Shown: in pieces, positions 1-5,828 of the stretch
Position numbering within the stretch: the stretch's first letter is position 1
How the letters are laid out: the number at the start of each line of letters is the position of its first letter
NCBI GenBank assembly: GCA_910585525.1
Contig: CAJUFR010000053.1
Location: forward strand, 1 to 14,624
Direction: 5' to 3'
From: an uncultured Angelakisella sp.
GTDB lineage: Bacteria > Bacillota > Clostridia > Oscillospirales > Ruminococcaceae
Length of the DNA stretch: 14,624 bases
Notes under the pieces: generated by a model
Told to the model about the DNA's origin: nothing
What the model saw: only the letters and a program-made list of their open reading frames with translations
The model's database searches: none
Position numbers and translations under genes: made by a program

Positions 1-189
1 TGCTTCTTCTCATATCTTTTATTTTACCTTAATCTTCGTCTTTTGTCCACTCCCGGCTTGTTTTTTCTTGGCTATATCAGGGGATGGGCGGTGTTTCCGG
101 CTGCCGCCTGATCTCCCGTTGGAACTCCTCCGCCCAGTTTGTCCAAAAAGCAGCCGTTGGACCAATCCCCGTCTTCGGTGGCTTCCGGT
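1..189. other. Non-coding flank downstream of the M20 peptidase
   Basis: No gene is supported here. The first 60 bases are clearly more AT-rich than the rest of the window, as expected for an intergenic stretch. The minus strand contains a weak GTCCAA/TTGGAC inverted repeat (about 141-166), but it has no T-tract in the right place and I do not call it a terminator. The reading frame after the peptidase stop stays open for about 55 codons but has no convincing start or ribosome binding site. Confidence 0.5.
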
Positions 190-1605
190 TTAACTGTGGA
201 GTATCTGGTCCACCTCCAGGATGGAGAGGACATATATCTTGATGGCTTCCACCAGGTCGTCGATCTTCACCGCCTCGTCTGGCTCGTGGACGCCGCCGTG
301 GCCGGCGGGGAGGCCGGCGTCGATGCGGCTCTCCATCCCGAAGCCCACGGCGTTCTGGATGTGCCGGGCGTAGGTGCCGCCCCCCATGACGTAGGGGGTG
401 GCGTCCTTGCCGGTGACCTCGGCGTAGACACGGCTCAGTTCCCGGACCTTGGGGTCGTCGGCGGGGAGGTACATGGGGGCGCTGTCGCCGGTCACCGTCA
501 GCTGCCACCCGGCGGGGGCGAAGGTCTTTTCCAGACCCTCCTTCACCAGTTCCCCCCTGTGGGTGACGGGGTAGCGGATGTTGTAGTGGACCACCAGGCA
601 GCCCTCCCGGGTCTCCGCCACCCCGCTGATGGCGGTGAGTTTGCCGGAGGGGGCGTCCTCCCAGGCGATGCCCAGGCCGGTGCCGTAGCAGTCGGCCAGC
701 GTCCCGGCCACAAAGGCGCAGAGCTCCCGGTCCTCCCGGTGGATGGCCTCCACCCCGGCCAGGAAAGCGCACAGCTTGCGGATGGCGTTGTCACCCCCCT
801 GGGGATGGGCGGCGTGGGCCCCCAGCCCGGCGGCGGAGACGGTGATCTCATCCTCCCCGGCGGTCACCGTGACGCCCTGGGCCCCGGCAGCGGCGGCGTG
901 AAGGGCGTCCAGCAGGGCGGCGTCCATAGGCAGCAGGGCGGCGGCATGGTCCGGCACCATGTTGCCCACAAAGCCCCCTGTCAGCGACTTCACCTGCCGC
1001 CAGGGGCGGCTGCTCCGGGCCTGGCAGGAGAGGATGCCCTTCTCCCCGTGGCAAACGGGGAAGTCGGTATCCGGCACGATGGAAAAGTCCGGCATGGGCT
1101 GCTCCGCCACAAAGCGGTCGATGTCCTGCATCCCCGTTTCCTCGCTGCACCCGAAGAAAAGGGATATCCTGCTGCGCAGCGGCAGGCCCAGTTCCCGGAA
1201 GGCCCTCATCACGTACATCGAGACCACGGCGGCGTTCTTGTTGTCCGCTACCCCCCGGCCGATGAGCAGGCCGTCCTTCTCGGTGGGGTCGTAGGGGGAG
1301 TAGATCCAGTTGTTCCCCTCCGGCACCACATCCAGGTGGGAGAAAAGGCCGATGGTCTTGTCCCCCTCCCCGTATTGGGCCAGGCCGTACCAGTCGCCGC
1401 AGTTCTGGACCGCCAGGCCATGGCCCTCCGCCAGTTCCAGGGCCTTGGCCAGCGCCCGGGCGCAGCCCTCCCCAAAGGGCTTGCCGTCCGCCCCGTAATG
1501 GCTGACGCTGGGGATGCGAACCAGAGCCTTTAAATCCTCCACCACGTCCTTCCGGCACCGGTCGGCGTAATTTTCCACCTTTTGCTGCAATTCCTTGGAA
1601 ATCAT
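190..1605 (-). CDS. M20 family metallopeptidase, PepV/Sapep-type dipeptidase
   Basis: A 471-residue protein of the M20 di-zinc aminopeptidase/dipeptidase family, in the usual length range for PepV/Sapep enzymes (about 460-470 residues). Metal and catalytic motifs appear in order: the SHLDVVP motif (H90, D92), GRGVADNKNA (bridging D121), FGCSEETG (E155 general base, E156 ligand), VPDTD (about 177-181), the lid-domain GAHAAHP (262-268), and a C-terminal GHGGVHEPDE with H440 as the expected last ligand. No signal peptide is visible, so it is probably cytoplasmic and cleaves dipeptides. The start is supported by AGGAGG about 9 bases upstream. It lies 39 bases downstream of the NifX-like gene on the same strand and is probably co-transcribed with it. 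Family assignment is firm; the substrate is inferred. Confidence 0.93.
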   Translation of the reverse strand: MISKELQQKVENYADRCRKDVVEDLKALVRIPSVSHYGADGKPFGEGCARALAKALELAEGHGLAVQNCGDWYGLAQYGEGDKTIGLFSHLDVVPEGNNWIYSPYDPTEKDGLLIGRGVADNKNAAVVSMYVMRAFRELGLPLRSRISLFFGCSEETGMQDIDRFVAEQPMPDFSIVPDTDFPVCHGEKGILSCQARSSRPWRQVKSLTGGFVGNMVPDHAAALLPMDAALLDALHAAAAGAQGVTVTAGEDEITVSAAGLGAHAAHPQGGDNAIRKLCAFLAGVEAIHREDRELCAFVAGTLADCYGTGLGIAWEDAPSGKLTAISGVAETREGCLVVHYNIRYPVTHRGELVKEGLEKTFAPAGWQLTVTGDSAPMYLPADDPKVRELSRVYAEVTGKDATPYVMGGGTYARHIQNAVGFGMESRIDAGLPAGHGGVHEPDEAVKIDDLVEAIKIYVLSILEVDQILHS

Positions 1606-1644
1606 ATGAGATGAACCTCCTGTTTGATGAGATGGGTCGATGGC

Positions 1645-2022
1645 TCAGTCCTGGGGATGCTCCCCGCAGCTGTGGCCCTCCCCGTGATGATGATGGTGGC
1701 AGGTGGTGTCTGGGTCGTACCGCAGCTGCCCCGCCAGCAGCTGGGCCACCGCCTGGTCGGCCTCCCCGGTGACCCCGGGGTAAAGGCGGATGTCCGCCTG
1801 GTCCAGGGCGGTCCTGGCCCCCGCCCCGATGCCGCCGCAGATGAGGACCTCCGCCCCCTGCTCCCGGAGGAACCCCGCCAGGGCGCCGTGACCGGCCCCC
1901 TGGGTCCCCGTTACCCGGGCGGAGACGACGGCGTCCCCCTCCACCTGGTACAGCTTGAAAAACTCGCTATGGCCGAAGTGCTGGAACACCTGGCCCTCCT
2001 GGTAGGTGACTGCAATAACCAT
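1645..2022 (-). CDS. NifX/NifB-like Fe-Mo cofactor-type protein with His-rich tail
   Basis: A 125-residue protein of the dinitrogenase iron-molybdenum cofactor biosynthesis family (NifX/NifB C-terminal/VnfY-like). Visible signatures are the N-terminal MVIAVTYQEGQVFQHFGHSE, with the typical FGHSEFF segment at 16-22, and the CGGIGAGA loop at 62-69. The last 18 residues (108-125) hold two cysteines and eight histidines (CHHHHH, then HSCGEH), a likely metal-binding tail. No other nif gene is visible, and many anaerobes carry such stand-alone proteins outside nitrogen fixation, so a role in metal or Fe-S handling is more likely. The start has an excellent GAGGAGGTC ribosome binding site and a TTGACA-N17-TAGAAT promoter. 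It is the first gene of a probable two-gene operon with the M20 peptidase. Confidence 0.87.
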   Translation of the reverse strand: MVIAVTYQEGQVFQHFGHSEFFKLYQVEGDAVVSARVTGTQGAGHGALAGFLREQGAEVLICGGIGAGARTALDQADIRLYPGVTGEADQAVAQLLAGQLRYDPDTTCHHHHHGEGHSCGEHPQD

Positions 2023-2057
2023 GGATAAAAGACCTCCTCGATGGTGTTTTCGGTCTC

Positions 2058-2086
2058 ATTCTACACCCGGGGGGTGGGGCTGTCAA
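2058..2086 (-). promoter_or_regulatory. Sigma-A type promoter for the NifX-like/peptidase operon
   Basis: On the minus strand TTGACA (complement of 2081-2086) and TAGAAT (complement of 2058-2063) are separated by exactly 17 bases. The -35 is perfect and the -10 matches five of six consensus bases. It lies about 36 bases upstream of the NifX-like start codon. Confidence 0.8.
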
Positions 2087-2101
2087 CCGGTGCCGCCCCG
2101 G

Positions 2102-2125
2102 GGGGAGATACGATATTGTCTCCCC
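2102..2125. repeat. Inverted repeat overlapping the -35 of the SEDS gene promoter
   Basis: GGGGAGA (2102-2108) and TCTCCCC (2119-2125) form a perfect 7-bp inverted repeat with a 10-base spacer. The right arm covers part of the -35 box of the promoter at 2116-2144, so it could be an operator. It could equally be a chance feature of GC-rich DNA. Confidence 0.3.
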
Positions 2126-2144
2126 ACCCGCCCTGTGGTATAAT
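2116..2144 (+). promoter_or_regulatory. Sigma-A type promoter for the SEDS-family gene
   Basis: TTGTCT (2116-2121), a 17-base spacer and a perfect TATAAT (2139-2144). The TGG just before the -10 gives an extended -10 element. The predicted start of transcription lies about 70 bases upstream of the coding start at 2222. Confidence 0.65.
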
Positions 2145-2221
2145 AATATCCGTTACCGGTGAAGAGAACGGGGCTGCCGTCTCGTTTATTAAGATAAGGA
2201 AAACCGAAAGGGGGGTCCCGG

Positions 2222-3352
2222 ATGACCAAATGGCTGGCCGGCTTTTGGGGCAGGTTCCGGCAGCGGGCGGACAAGCTGAACCTGTTTTTGGCCCTCTGTC
2301 TTTCCGCCCTCAGCGTGCTGTGCATCTACGCCATCCACGTCGCCGGGTACTGCAAGGAGCGGCCCTACCAGATACAGGCCCTGGCCACCGGGCTGGGGGT
2401 CTGCGCGGTGGTGGTGATGGTGGCGGTGTTCGACTACGAGAGCCTGGCGGGGCTGTGGCGGTTCTACTACCCCCTTACCGGGGCGCTGATGGTGTTCACC
2501 GCCTTCTTTGGGGAGACCCGGCAGGGGTCGGACAACCGCAGCTGGCTGCCCATCCCCGGCGTCACCTCCTTCCAGCCCAGCGAGCTTTGGAAGTTTGCCT
2601 TTATCCTGGCCTTTGCCTGGCACCTGGCCCAGGTGCGGGAGGACCTGAACCAGCCCCGGGTGCTCATCCCGGTGCTGCTCAACGCCGGGATCGGGGTGGG
2701 GGCGGTGCTGCTCCAGCGGGACACCGGGGTGGCGCTGGTGCTGGCGGCCATCGCGGCGGCGATGCTCTTTGTGGCCGGCCTGTCCCGGAAGATCATCCTG
2801 GGGGCGGCGGGAGCGGTGGCGGTGTCGGTGCCGGTGGTCTGGACCTACATCCTCTCCGACTTCCAGCGCAACCGCATCCTCAGCGTCTTTAACCCCCAGG
2901 CCCAGGAGTTCGAGGACGTGGCCTTCCAGCAGCTGGAGGGGCTGGATTCCTTGGGCTCGGGGCAGATATTCGGCATCGGCCTTTTTGCCGAGAACCACAA
3001 CTACGTCCCGGAGATGTACAACGACTTCATCTTCACCTTTGTGGGGGAATCCCTGGGCTTTTTGGGCTGCGTGGCGGTGGTGGTGGCGCTGGCGGTGATC
3101 TGCGGCCGGATCCTGTGGACCGGGGCGGTGAGCCGCAGCTACACCGGCAAGTACATCTGCACCGGGGTGTTCGCCATGCTGGCCTTCCAGATCATCGTCA
3201 ACCTGGGGATGTGCCTGATGGTGCTGCCGGTCATCGGGGTGACGCTGCCCTTCCTCTCCTACGGGGGGACGTCGGTGGTGTCGGTCTACATCAGCCTGGG
3301 GCTGGTGATGATGGTGTACGGGGCCAACAAAAAGAATATGTTCGGTGGATGA
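2222..3352 (+). CDS. SEDS-family peptidoglycan glycosyltransferase (RodA/FtsW/SpoVE)
   Basis: A 376-residue polytopic membrane protein of the SEDS family, which polymerises lipid II into glycan strands together with a class B penicillin-binding protein. Characteristic segments are SDNRSWLPIPGVTSFQPSEL (103-121), QRDTGVALV (165-173), the loop carrying the expected catalytic aspartate in YNDFIFTFVGESLGFLG (D268), and the C-terminal VIGVTLPFLSYGGTS (337-351). About ten membrane segments can be seen. It reads more like RodA than FtsW, but neighbouring sporulation genes make a SpoVE-like cortex role possible; sequence alone does not decide. The start is supported by GAAAGGGGGG about 7 bases upstream and by its own promoter. 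A hairpin follows 8 bases after the stop codon. Confidence 0.92.
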   Translation: MTKWLAGFWGRFRQRADKLNLFLALCLSALSVLCIYAIHVAGYCKERPYQIQALATGLGVCAVVVMVAVFDYESLAGLWRFYYPLTGALMVFTAFFGETRQGSDNRSWLPIPGVTSFQPSELWKFAFILAFAWHLAQVREDLNQPRVLIPVLLNAGIGVGAVLLQRDTGVALVLAAIAAAMLFVAGLSRKIILGAAGAVAVSVPVVWTYILSDFQRNRILSVFNPQAQEFEDVAFQQLEGLDSLGSGQIFGIGLFAENHNYVPEMYNDFIFTFVGESLGFLGCVAVVVALAVICGRILWTGAVSRSYTGKYICTGVFAMLAFQIIVNLGMCLMVLPVIGVTLPFLSYGGTSVVSVYISLGLVMMVYGANKKNMFGG

Positions 3353-3360
3353 CACCAAAC

Positions 3361-3397
3361 GAGCCGCCCCGGCGTGTAGACCACGCCGGGGCGGCTC
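3361..3397. terminator. Strong hairpin between convergent SEDS gene and spoVM-like gene
   Basis: A perfect 16-bp inverted repeat (3361-3376 with 3382-3397) with a 5-base TAGAC loop. It begins 9 bases after the SEDS stop and ends 5 bases before the stop of the convergent spoVM-like gene. There is no long T-tract on either side, so it is best read as a shared bidirectional terminator or 3'-end stabiliser. Confidence 0.75.
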
Positions 3398-3401
3398 GCT
3401 G

Positions 3402-3488
3402 TCACTCGGTCTCCTCCTTGCGTATCTTGAAGAGGAACCGCAGGATGCCCGCCAGGATGCGGGGGCTCTTTACGACCACGACTTTCAT
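3402..3488 (-). CDS. spoVM: SpoVM-like 28-residue spore coat anchoring peptide
   Basis: A 28-residue peptide beginning MKVVVVKSPRILAGILRF. It matches Bacillus subtilis SpoVM (26 residues, beginning MKFYTIKLPKFLGGIVRA, from memory) without gaps at K2, K7, P9, L12, G14, I15 and R17, with a conservative R for K at position 10. SpoVM is an amphipathic helix that recognises the convex forespore membrane and anchors SpoIVA, starting coat assembly and permitting cortex formation. P9 and the basic residues are the features that matter in the family. The start is decided by AAGGTGGTGA, nearly the full anti-Shine-Dalgarno complement, 8 bases before the ATG. The gene sits 26 bases after a 57-residue membrane protein gene and next to spoVA, which supports a sporulation role. 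It is easily missed because of its size. Confidence 0.87.
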   Translation of the reverse strand: MKVVVVKSPRILAGILRFLFKIRKEETE

Positions 3489-3514
3489 GGGATCGTTCAC
3501 CACCTTCGTAAAAA

Positions 3515-3688
3515 CTACCGGTCCGCCGCCAGCAGCCCCAGCACCACCAGGAACGCCGCGGCCAGCACCAGCACCAGCTTGAGGGAGCAGAACAGGGCCA
3601 GGAACACCCCCGCCCCAAAGGCGGCGCAGACCAGCGGCAGCAGCGAGCCCGGGCCCTTTTTCGGACATCGGTTCCTTCGGCAGCCCAT
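3515..3688 (-). CDS. 57-residue cysteine-containing small membrane protein
   Basis: A small frame on the minus strand encodes 57 residues. A basic, cysteine-bearing N-terminus (MGCRRNRCPKKGPG) is followed by a long hydrophobic stretch, about residues 15-55, that can form two short membrane segments in a hairpin and includes C21 and C34. It ends in AADR. An AAGG-G(n)-TGA ribosome binding site lies just upstream of the ATG. The gene is 26 bases upstream of the spoVM-like start on the same strand, so they are probably co-transcribed. I do not recognise a named family. Coding evidence is the clean start and RBS, the coherent membrane composition and the tight spacing. A role in the spore envelope is only inferred from location. 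Confidence 0.65.
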   Translation of the reverse strand: MGCRRNRCPKKGPGSLLPLVCAAFGAGVFLALFCSLKLVLVLAAAFLVVLGLLAADR

Positions 3689-3710
3689 CCTGTCACCCCC
3701 CCTTGTATGT

Positions 3711-3722
3711 AGGCAGCTGCCT
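3711..3722. repeat. 12-bp perfect palindrome upstream of the small membrane protein gene
   Basis: AGGCAGCTGCCT is a perfect palindrome 22 bases upstream of the 57-residue gene start. It could be an operator or a small hairpin in the leader. I could not place a convincing promoter for the minus-strand pair around it. Confidence 0.3.
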
Positions 3723-3779
3723 GCCTGTTACCAGGATATGCGCCCCGGCAAAATGGGTTCGGGACAGGTTTTTATCCTC

Positions 3780-3833
3780 TTTTCCACAGCTTTCCACAGG
3801 CGATGTTGAAAACTCCGTGGAAACTGTGGAAAG
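3780..3833. promoter_or_regulatory. Cluster of DnaA-box-like sequences upstream of spoVA
   Basis: Within 54 bases there are TTTTCCACA (3780-3788) and CTTTCCACA (3790-3798) on the plus strand, and complements of TTTTCAACA (3804-3812), GTTTCCACG (3816-3824) and CTTTCCACA (3825-3833) on the minus strand. The usual DnaA box is TTATCCACA; these differ at one to three positions. The outer copies also form a perfect 10-bp inverted repeat, CTTTCCACAG (3790-3799) with CTGTGGAAAG (3824-3833). The cluster lies between the divergent spoVM and spoVA units, 30 bases upstream of the sigma-G -35. There is no dnaA gene or obvious unwinding element, so a chromosomal origin is not claimed. Confidence 0.55.
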
Positions 3834-3863
3834 TCAAAATCAAGGGGGCAAAAAATACCCCAG

Positions 3864-3893
3864 GTATAACAGCCCCCGGCGGGGCGCATGATA
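3864..3893 (+). promoter_or_regulatory. Sigma-G type promoter for the spoVA operon
   Basis: GTATA (3864-3868), an 18-base spacer and CATGATA (3887-3893) match the forespore sigma-G consensus as I recall it (GYATR, 17-18 bases, CATNNTA). B. subtilis spoVA is transcribed by sigma-G, so the match is expected. Transcription would begin near 3900, which excludes the upstream ATG at 3888 and leaves a leader of about 20-27 bases with the AAAAGGAG ribosome binding site at 3911-3918. Confidence 0.65.
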
Positions 3894-3920
3894 ATGGCAA
3901 AACTATCCCAAAAAGGAGCG

Positions 3921-4370
3921 ATGACTTTGGCGCTTACACCAAAGGACTATGACCAGATGACAAAAAAGGCCAGCCCCAACACCAAAAGCTGGCGGAACAT
4001 CCCCCTGGCTTTCCTCATCGGGGGACTTATCTGCACCCTGGGGCAGGGGATGATGGAATTCCTCGCCGCCCAGGGTCTGCAAAAGGACGAGGCCGCCGCC
4101 TGGACCTCGGTGGCGCTGGTGTTCCTCTCCGCCCTGCTCACCGGGCTGAAGGTATACGACAACATCGCCAAGTTCGGCGGGGCGGGGACGCTGGTGCCCA
4201 TCACCGGATTTGCCAACGCCGTGGTGAGCCCCGCCATCGAGTTCAAAAGCGAGGGGCTGGTGCTGGGCCTGGGGGCCAAGATGTTCATCATCGCCGGGCC
4301 GGTGATCGTCTACGGCGTCACCGCCGCCATCATCTACGGGCTGATCCTGTTCCTTACAGGGGCCCATTAA
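3921..4370 (+). CDS. spoVAC: Stage V sporulation protein AC (SpoVAC), DPA channel subunit
   Basis: A 149-residue membrane protein of the SpoVAC/SpoVAE family. The SpoVA complex in the inner spore membrane moves Ca2+-dipicolinic acid into the forespore and releases it during germination; SpoVAC acts as a mechanosensitive channel in B. subtilis. Family segments are FLIGGLICTLGQG, the GGAGTLVPITGFANAVVSPA block and KSEGLVLGLGAKMFIIAGPV. It is first in a C-D-E operon, 16 bases before spoVAD. Three starts are possible. ATG 3888 lies within the sigma-G -10. ATG 3921 is only 2 bases from the GGAG. TTG 3927 has an ideal 8-base spacing and would begin (M)ALTPKDYDQM. I give 3921, but 3927 may be the true start. 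Confidence 0.93.
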   Translation: MTLALTPKDYDQMTKKASPNTKSWRNIPLAFLIGGLICTLGQGMMEFLAAQGLQKDEAAAWTSVALVFLSALLTGLKVYDNIAKFGGAGTLVPITGFANAVVSPAIEFKSEGLVLGLGAKMFIIAGPVIVYGVTAAIIYGLILFLTGAH

Positions 4371-4386
4371 AAGGGAGGGAACATTT

Positions 4387-5400
4387 ATGGCAAAACGGCT
4401 TGGACACACCTTGATCCTGGAGAACACCCCCTCGGTCCTCTCCTTCGGGGCGGTGGGCTCCAAAAAGGAGAGCGAGGGCCCGCTGGCGGGATACTTCGAC
4501 CAGCTTTGCCCCGACAGCACCATGGGGGAGCAGACCTGGGAAAAGGCGGAATGCCGCCTGCAGAAGGACGCCATCAACATCGCCCTGAACAAGGCGGGGC
4601 TCTCCCCCGGGGAACTGCAATACATCTTTGCCGGGGACCTGCTGAACCAGTGCACCAGCTCCACCTACGGCCTGCGGGACCTGGGGGTGCCCTTTGTGGG
4701 GCTGTACGGGGCCTGCTCCACCATGGCGGAATCGCTGGCCCTGGCCTCCCTCTTTGTGGAGGGGGGATTCGGGGAGCGGACCGCCGCCATCACCTCCTCC
4801 CACTTCTGCTCGGCGGAGCGCCAGTTCCGGTTCCCCCTGGAGTACGGCGGCCAGCGGACCCCCACCTCCCAGTGGACCGTCACCGGCTCCGGGGCGGCCA
4901 TCGTGGGGCAGAAGAGCGTCCCCCCCTATGTCCGGGGGGTGACCATAGGGACCATCAAGGACATGGGCATCACCGACGCCAACAATATGGGGGCGGCCAT
5001 GGCCCCGGCGGCGGCGGAGACGCTGAAGCAGTTCTTCCGGGATACCAACATGGCCCCCGACCGGTTCCAACTCATCGCCACCGGTGACCTGGGCAAGGTG
5101 GGCAGCGCCCTGCTGCTGGAATTGATGGAGCGGGAGGGCTGGAAGCTGGAGGGGCGCCACGCCGACTGCGGTCTGCTGATCTACGACGCCGAAAAGCAGC
5201 AGGTGGAGGCGGGGGGCTCCGGCTGCGGCTGCTCGGCGGCGGTGCTGTGCAGCTACATCCTGCCGGCCATCCGCCGGGGGGAACTGAAGGACGTGCTGTT
5301 TATGGCCACCGGGGCGCTGATGTCCACCACGGCGGTGCAGCAAGGGGAATCCATCCCCGGCATCGCCCACCTGGTGTGGCTGTCCAACACCGAAAGATAG
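4387..5400 (+). CDS. spoVAD: Stage V sporulation protein AD (SpoVAD), DPA-binding subunit
   Basis: A 337-residue protein of the normal SpoVAD length with a thiolase-like fold. Seen are GDLLNQCTSSTYGLRDLGVP, the GLYGACSTMAESLALASLFV segment around the thiolase nucleophile position, and ITSSHFCSAERQFRFPLEYG. SpoVAD binds dipicolinic acid directly and is a soluble-domain partner of SpoVAC and SpoVAE at the inner spore membrane. The start ATG follows GGGAGGG by about 6 bases. The gene is 16 bases downstream of spoVAC and 13 bases upstream of the spoVAE start, so all three are surely one transcript. Nothing is truncated. Confidence 0.96.
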   Translation: MAKRLGHTLILENTPSVLSFGAVGSKKESEGPLAGYFDQLCPDSTMGEQTWEKAECRLQKDAINIALNKAGLSPGELQYIFAGDLLNQCTSSTYGLRDLGVPFVGLYGACSTMAESLALASLFVEGGFGERTAAITSSHFCSAERQFRFPLEYGGQRTPTSQWTVTGSGAAIVGQKSVPPYVRGVTIGTIKDMGITDANNMGAAMAPAAAETLKQFFRDTNMAPDRFQLIATGDLGKVGSALLLELMEREGWKLEGRHADCGLLIYDAEKQQVEAGGSGCGCSAAVLCSYILPAIRRGELKDVLFMATGALMSTTAVQQGESIPGIAHLVWLSNTER

Positions 5401-5413
5401 GAGGTTTTTGACC

Positions 5414-5782
5414 ATGGAGATGCTTTTGCCGTACCTCAAGGCCTTTGCGGTGGGGGGCGCCTTCTGCGCCCTGGGCCAGGTGTTCATCGACTACACCAAG
5501 CTGACCCCCGCCCGCATCCTGGTGGCCTACGTGGTGGCCGGGGTGGTGCTGGGGGGGCTGGGGGTCTACCAGCCTGTCATCGACTTCGCCGGGGCGGGGG
5601 CCACGGTGCCCCTCACCGGCTTTGGGGCGCTGTTGGCCAAGGGCACCCGGGAGGCGGTGCTGGAAAAGGGGCTGCTGGGGGTGCTGTCCGGGGGGTTCAC
5701 CGCCTCGGCGGCAGGCATCGCCGCGGCGGTGTTCTTCGGGCTCATCGCGGCGCTGCTGTTCCGGTCGGGGGACAAGTCCTAG
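5414..5782 (+). CDS. spoVAE: Stage V sporulation protein AE (SpoVAE/SpoVAEb)
   Basis: A 122-residue hydrophobic protein of the SpoVAEb type, about 120 residues as usual. It shows FAVGGAFCALGQVFIDYTKL, TPARILVAYVVAGVVLGGLG and GAGATVPLTGFGALL, the last of which parallels the GAGTLVPITGFANAV block of SpoVAC, as expected for these related subunits. It is the membrane partner in the Ca-dipicolinate channel. The ATG at 5414 is preceded by AGGAGG at a spacing of about 9 bases; a TTG at 5408 in frame is less likely because it lies too close to that site. A hairpin terminator follows. Confidence 0.95.
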   Translation: MEMLLPYLKAFAVGGAFCALGQVFIDYTKLTPARILVAYVVAGVVLGGLGVYQPVIDFAGAGATVPLTGFGALLAKGTREAVLEKGLLGVLSGGFTASAAGIAAAVFFGLIAALLFRSGDKS

Positions 5783-5794
5783 CAAGGGAAGAAA

Positions 5795-5827
5795 AGGGAC
5801 ACGGTGTAAAAACCGTGTCCCTCTTTT
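5795..5827. terminator. Intrinsic terminator after spoVAE, shared with the convergent hydrolase
   Basis: AGGGACACGGT (5795-5805) and ACCGTGTCCCT (5812-5822) form a perfect 11-bp stem with a GTAAAA loop, followed on the plus strand by CTTTT. On the minus strand the stem is followed by a short TTTTC run. It lies between the spoVAE stop and the stop of the convergent hydrolase gene, so it probably ends both transcripts. Confidence 0.85.
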
Positions 5828-5828
5828 G

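Noticed and set aside
21..49. TGGACA-N17-TAAAAT on the minus strand near the left edge
   Set aside because: The only ATG that follows (11-13) would be essentially leaderless and its gene is outside the window, so nothing confirms it.
139..1533. Long open plus-strand frame antisense to the M20 peptidase
   Set aside because: High-GC third positions keep the opposite strand free of stops. The translation is rich in G, H, V and D with no family features, while the minus-strand frame has all M20 motifs.
1645..1701. Run of five histidines as a possible cloning tag or vector contamination
   Set aside because: It is flanked by natural Cys/Gly/Glu/His-rich sequence typical of this family's metal-binding tails, and the surroundings are ordinary chromosome.
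2189..3358. Open minus-strand frame of 389 codons opposite the SEDS gene
   Set aside because: It is histidine- and glutamine-rich shadow sequence antisense to a clear SEDS protein, without its own start context.
3402..3668. An 88-residue frame that contains the spoVM-like peptide as its C-terminus
   Set aside because: The extra N-terminal part overlaps the 57-residue membrane protein gene in another frame and is Gly/Ala-rich filler. The strong ribosome binding site is directly before the internal ATG at 3488.
3699..3708. CATACA on the minus strand as a sigma-E -10 for the small membrane protein/spoVM pair
   Set aside because: Transcription would begin inside the ribosome binding site, and no matching -35 lies 14-15 bases upstream.
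3780..3833. Chromosomal replication origin
   Set aside because: DnaA-box-like sites are present, but there is no dnaA, dnaN, rpmH or parB gene and no obvious AT-rich unwinding element, so only a box cluster is claimed.
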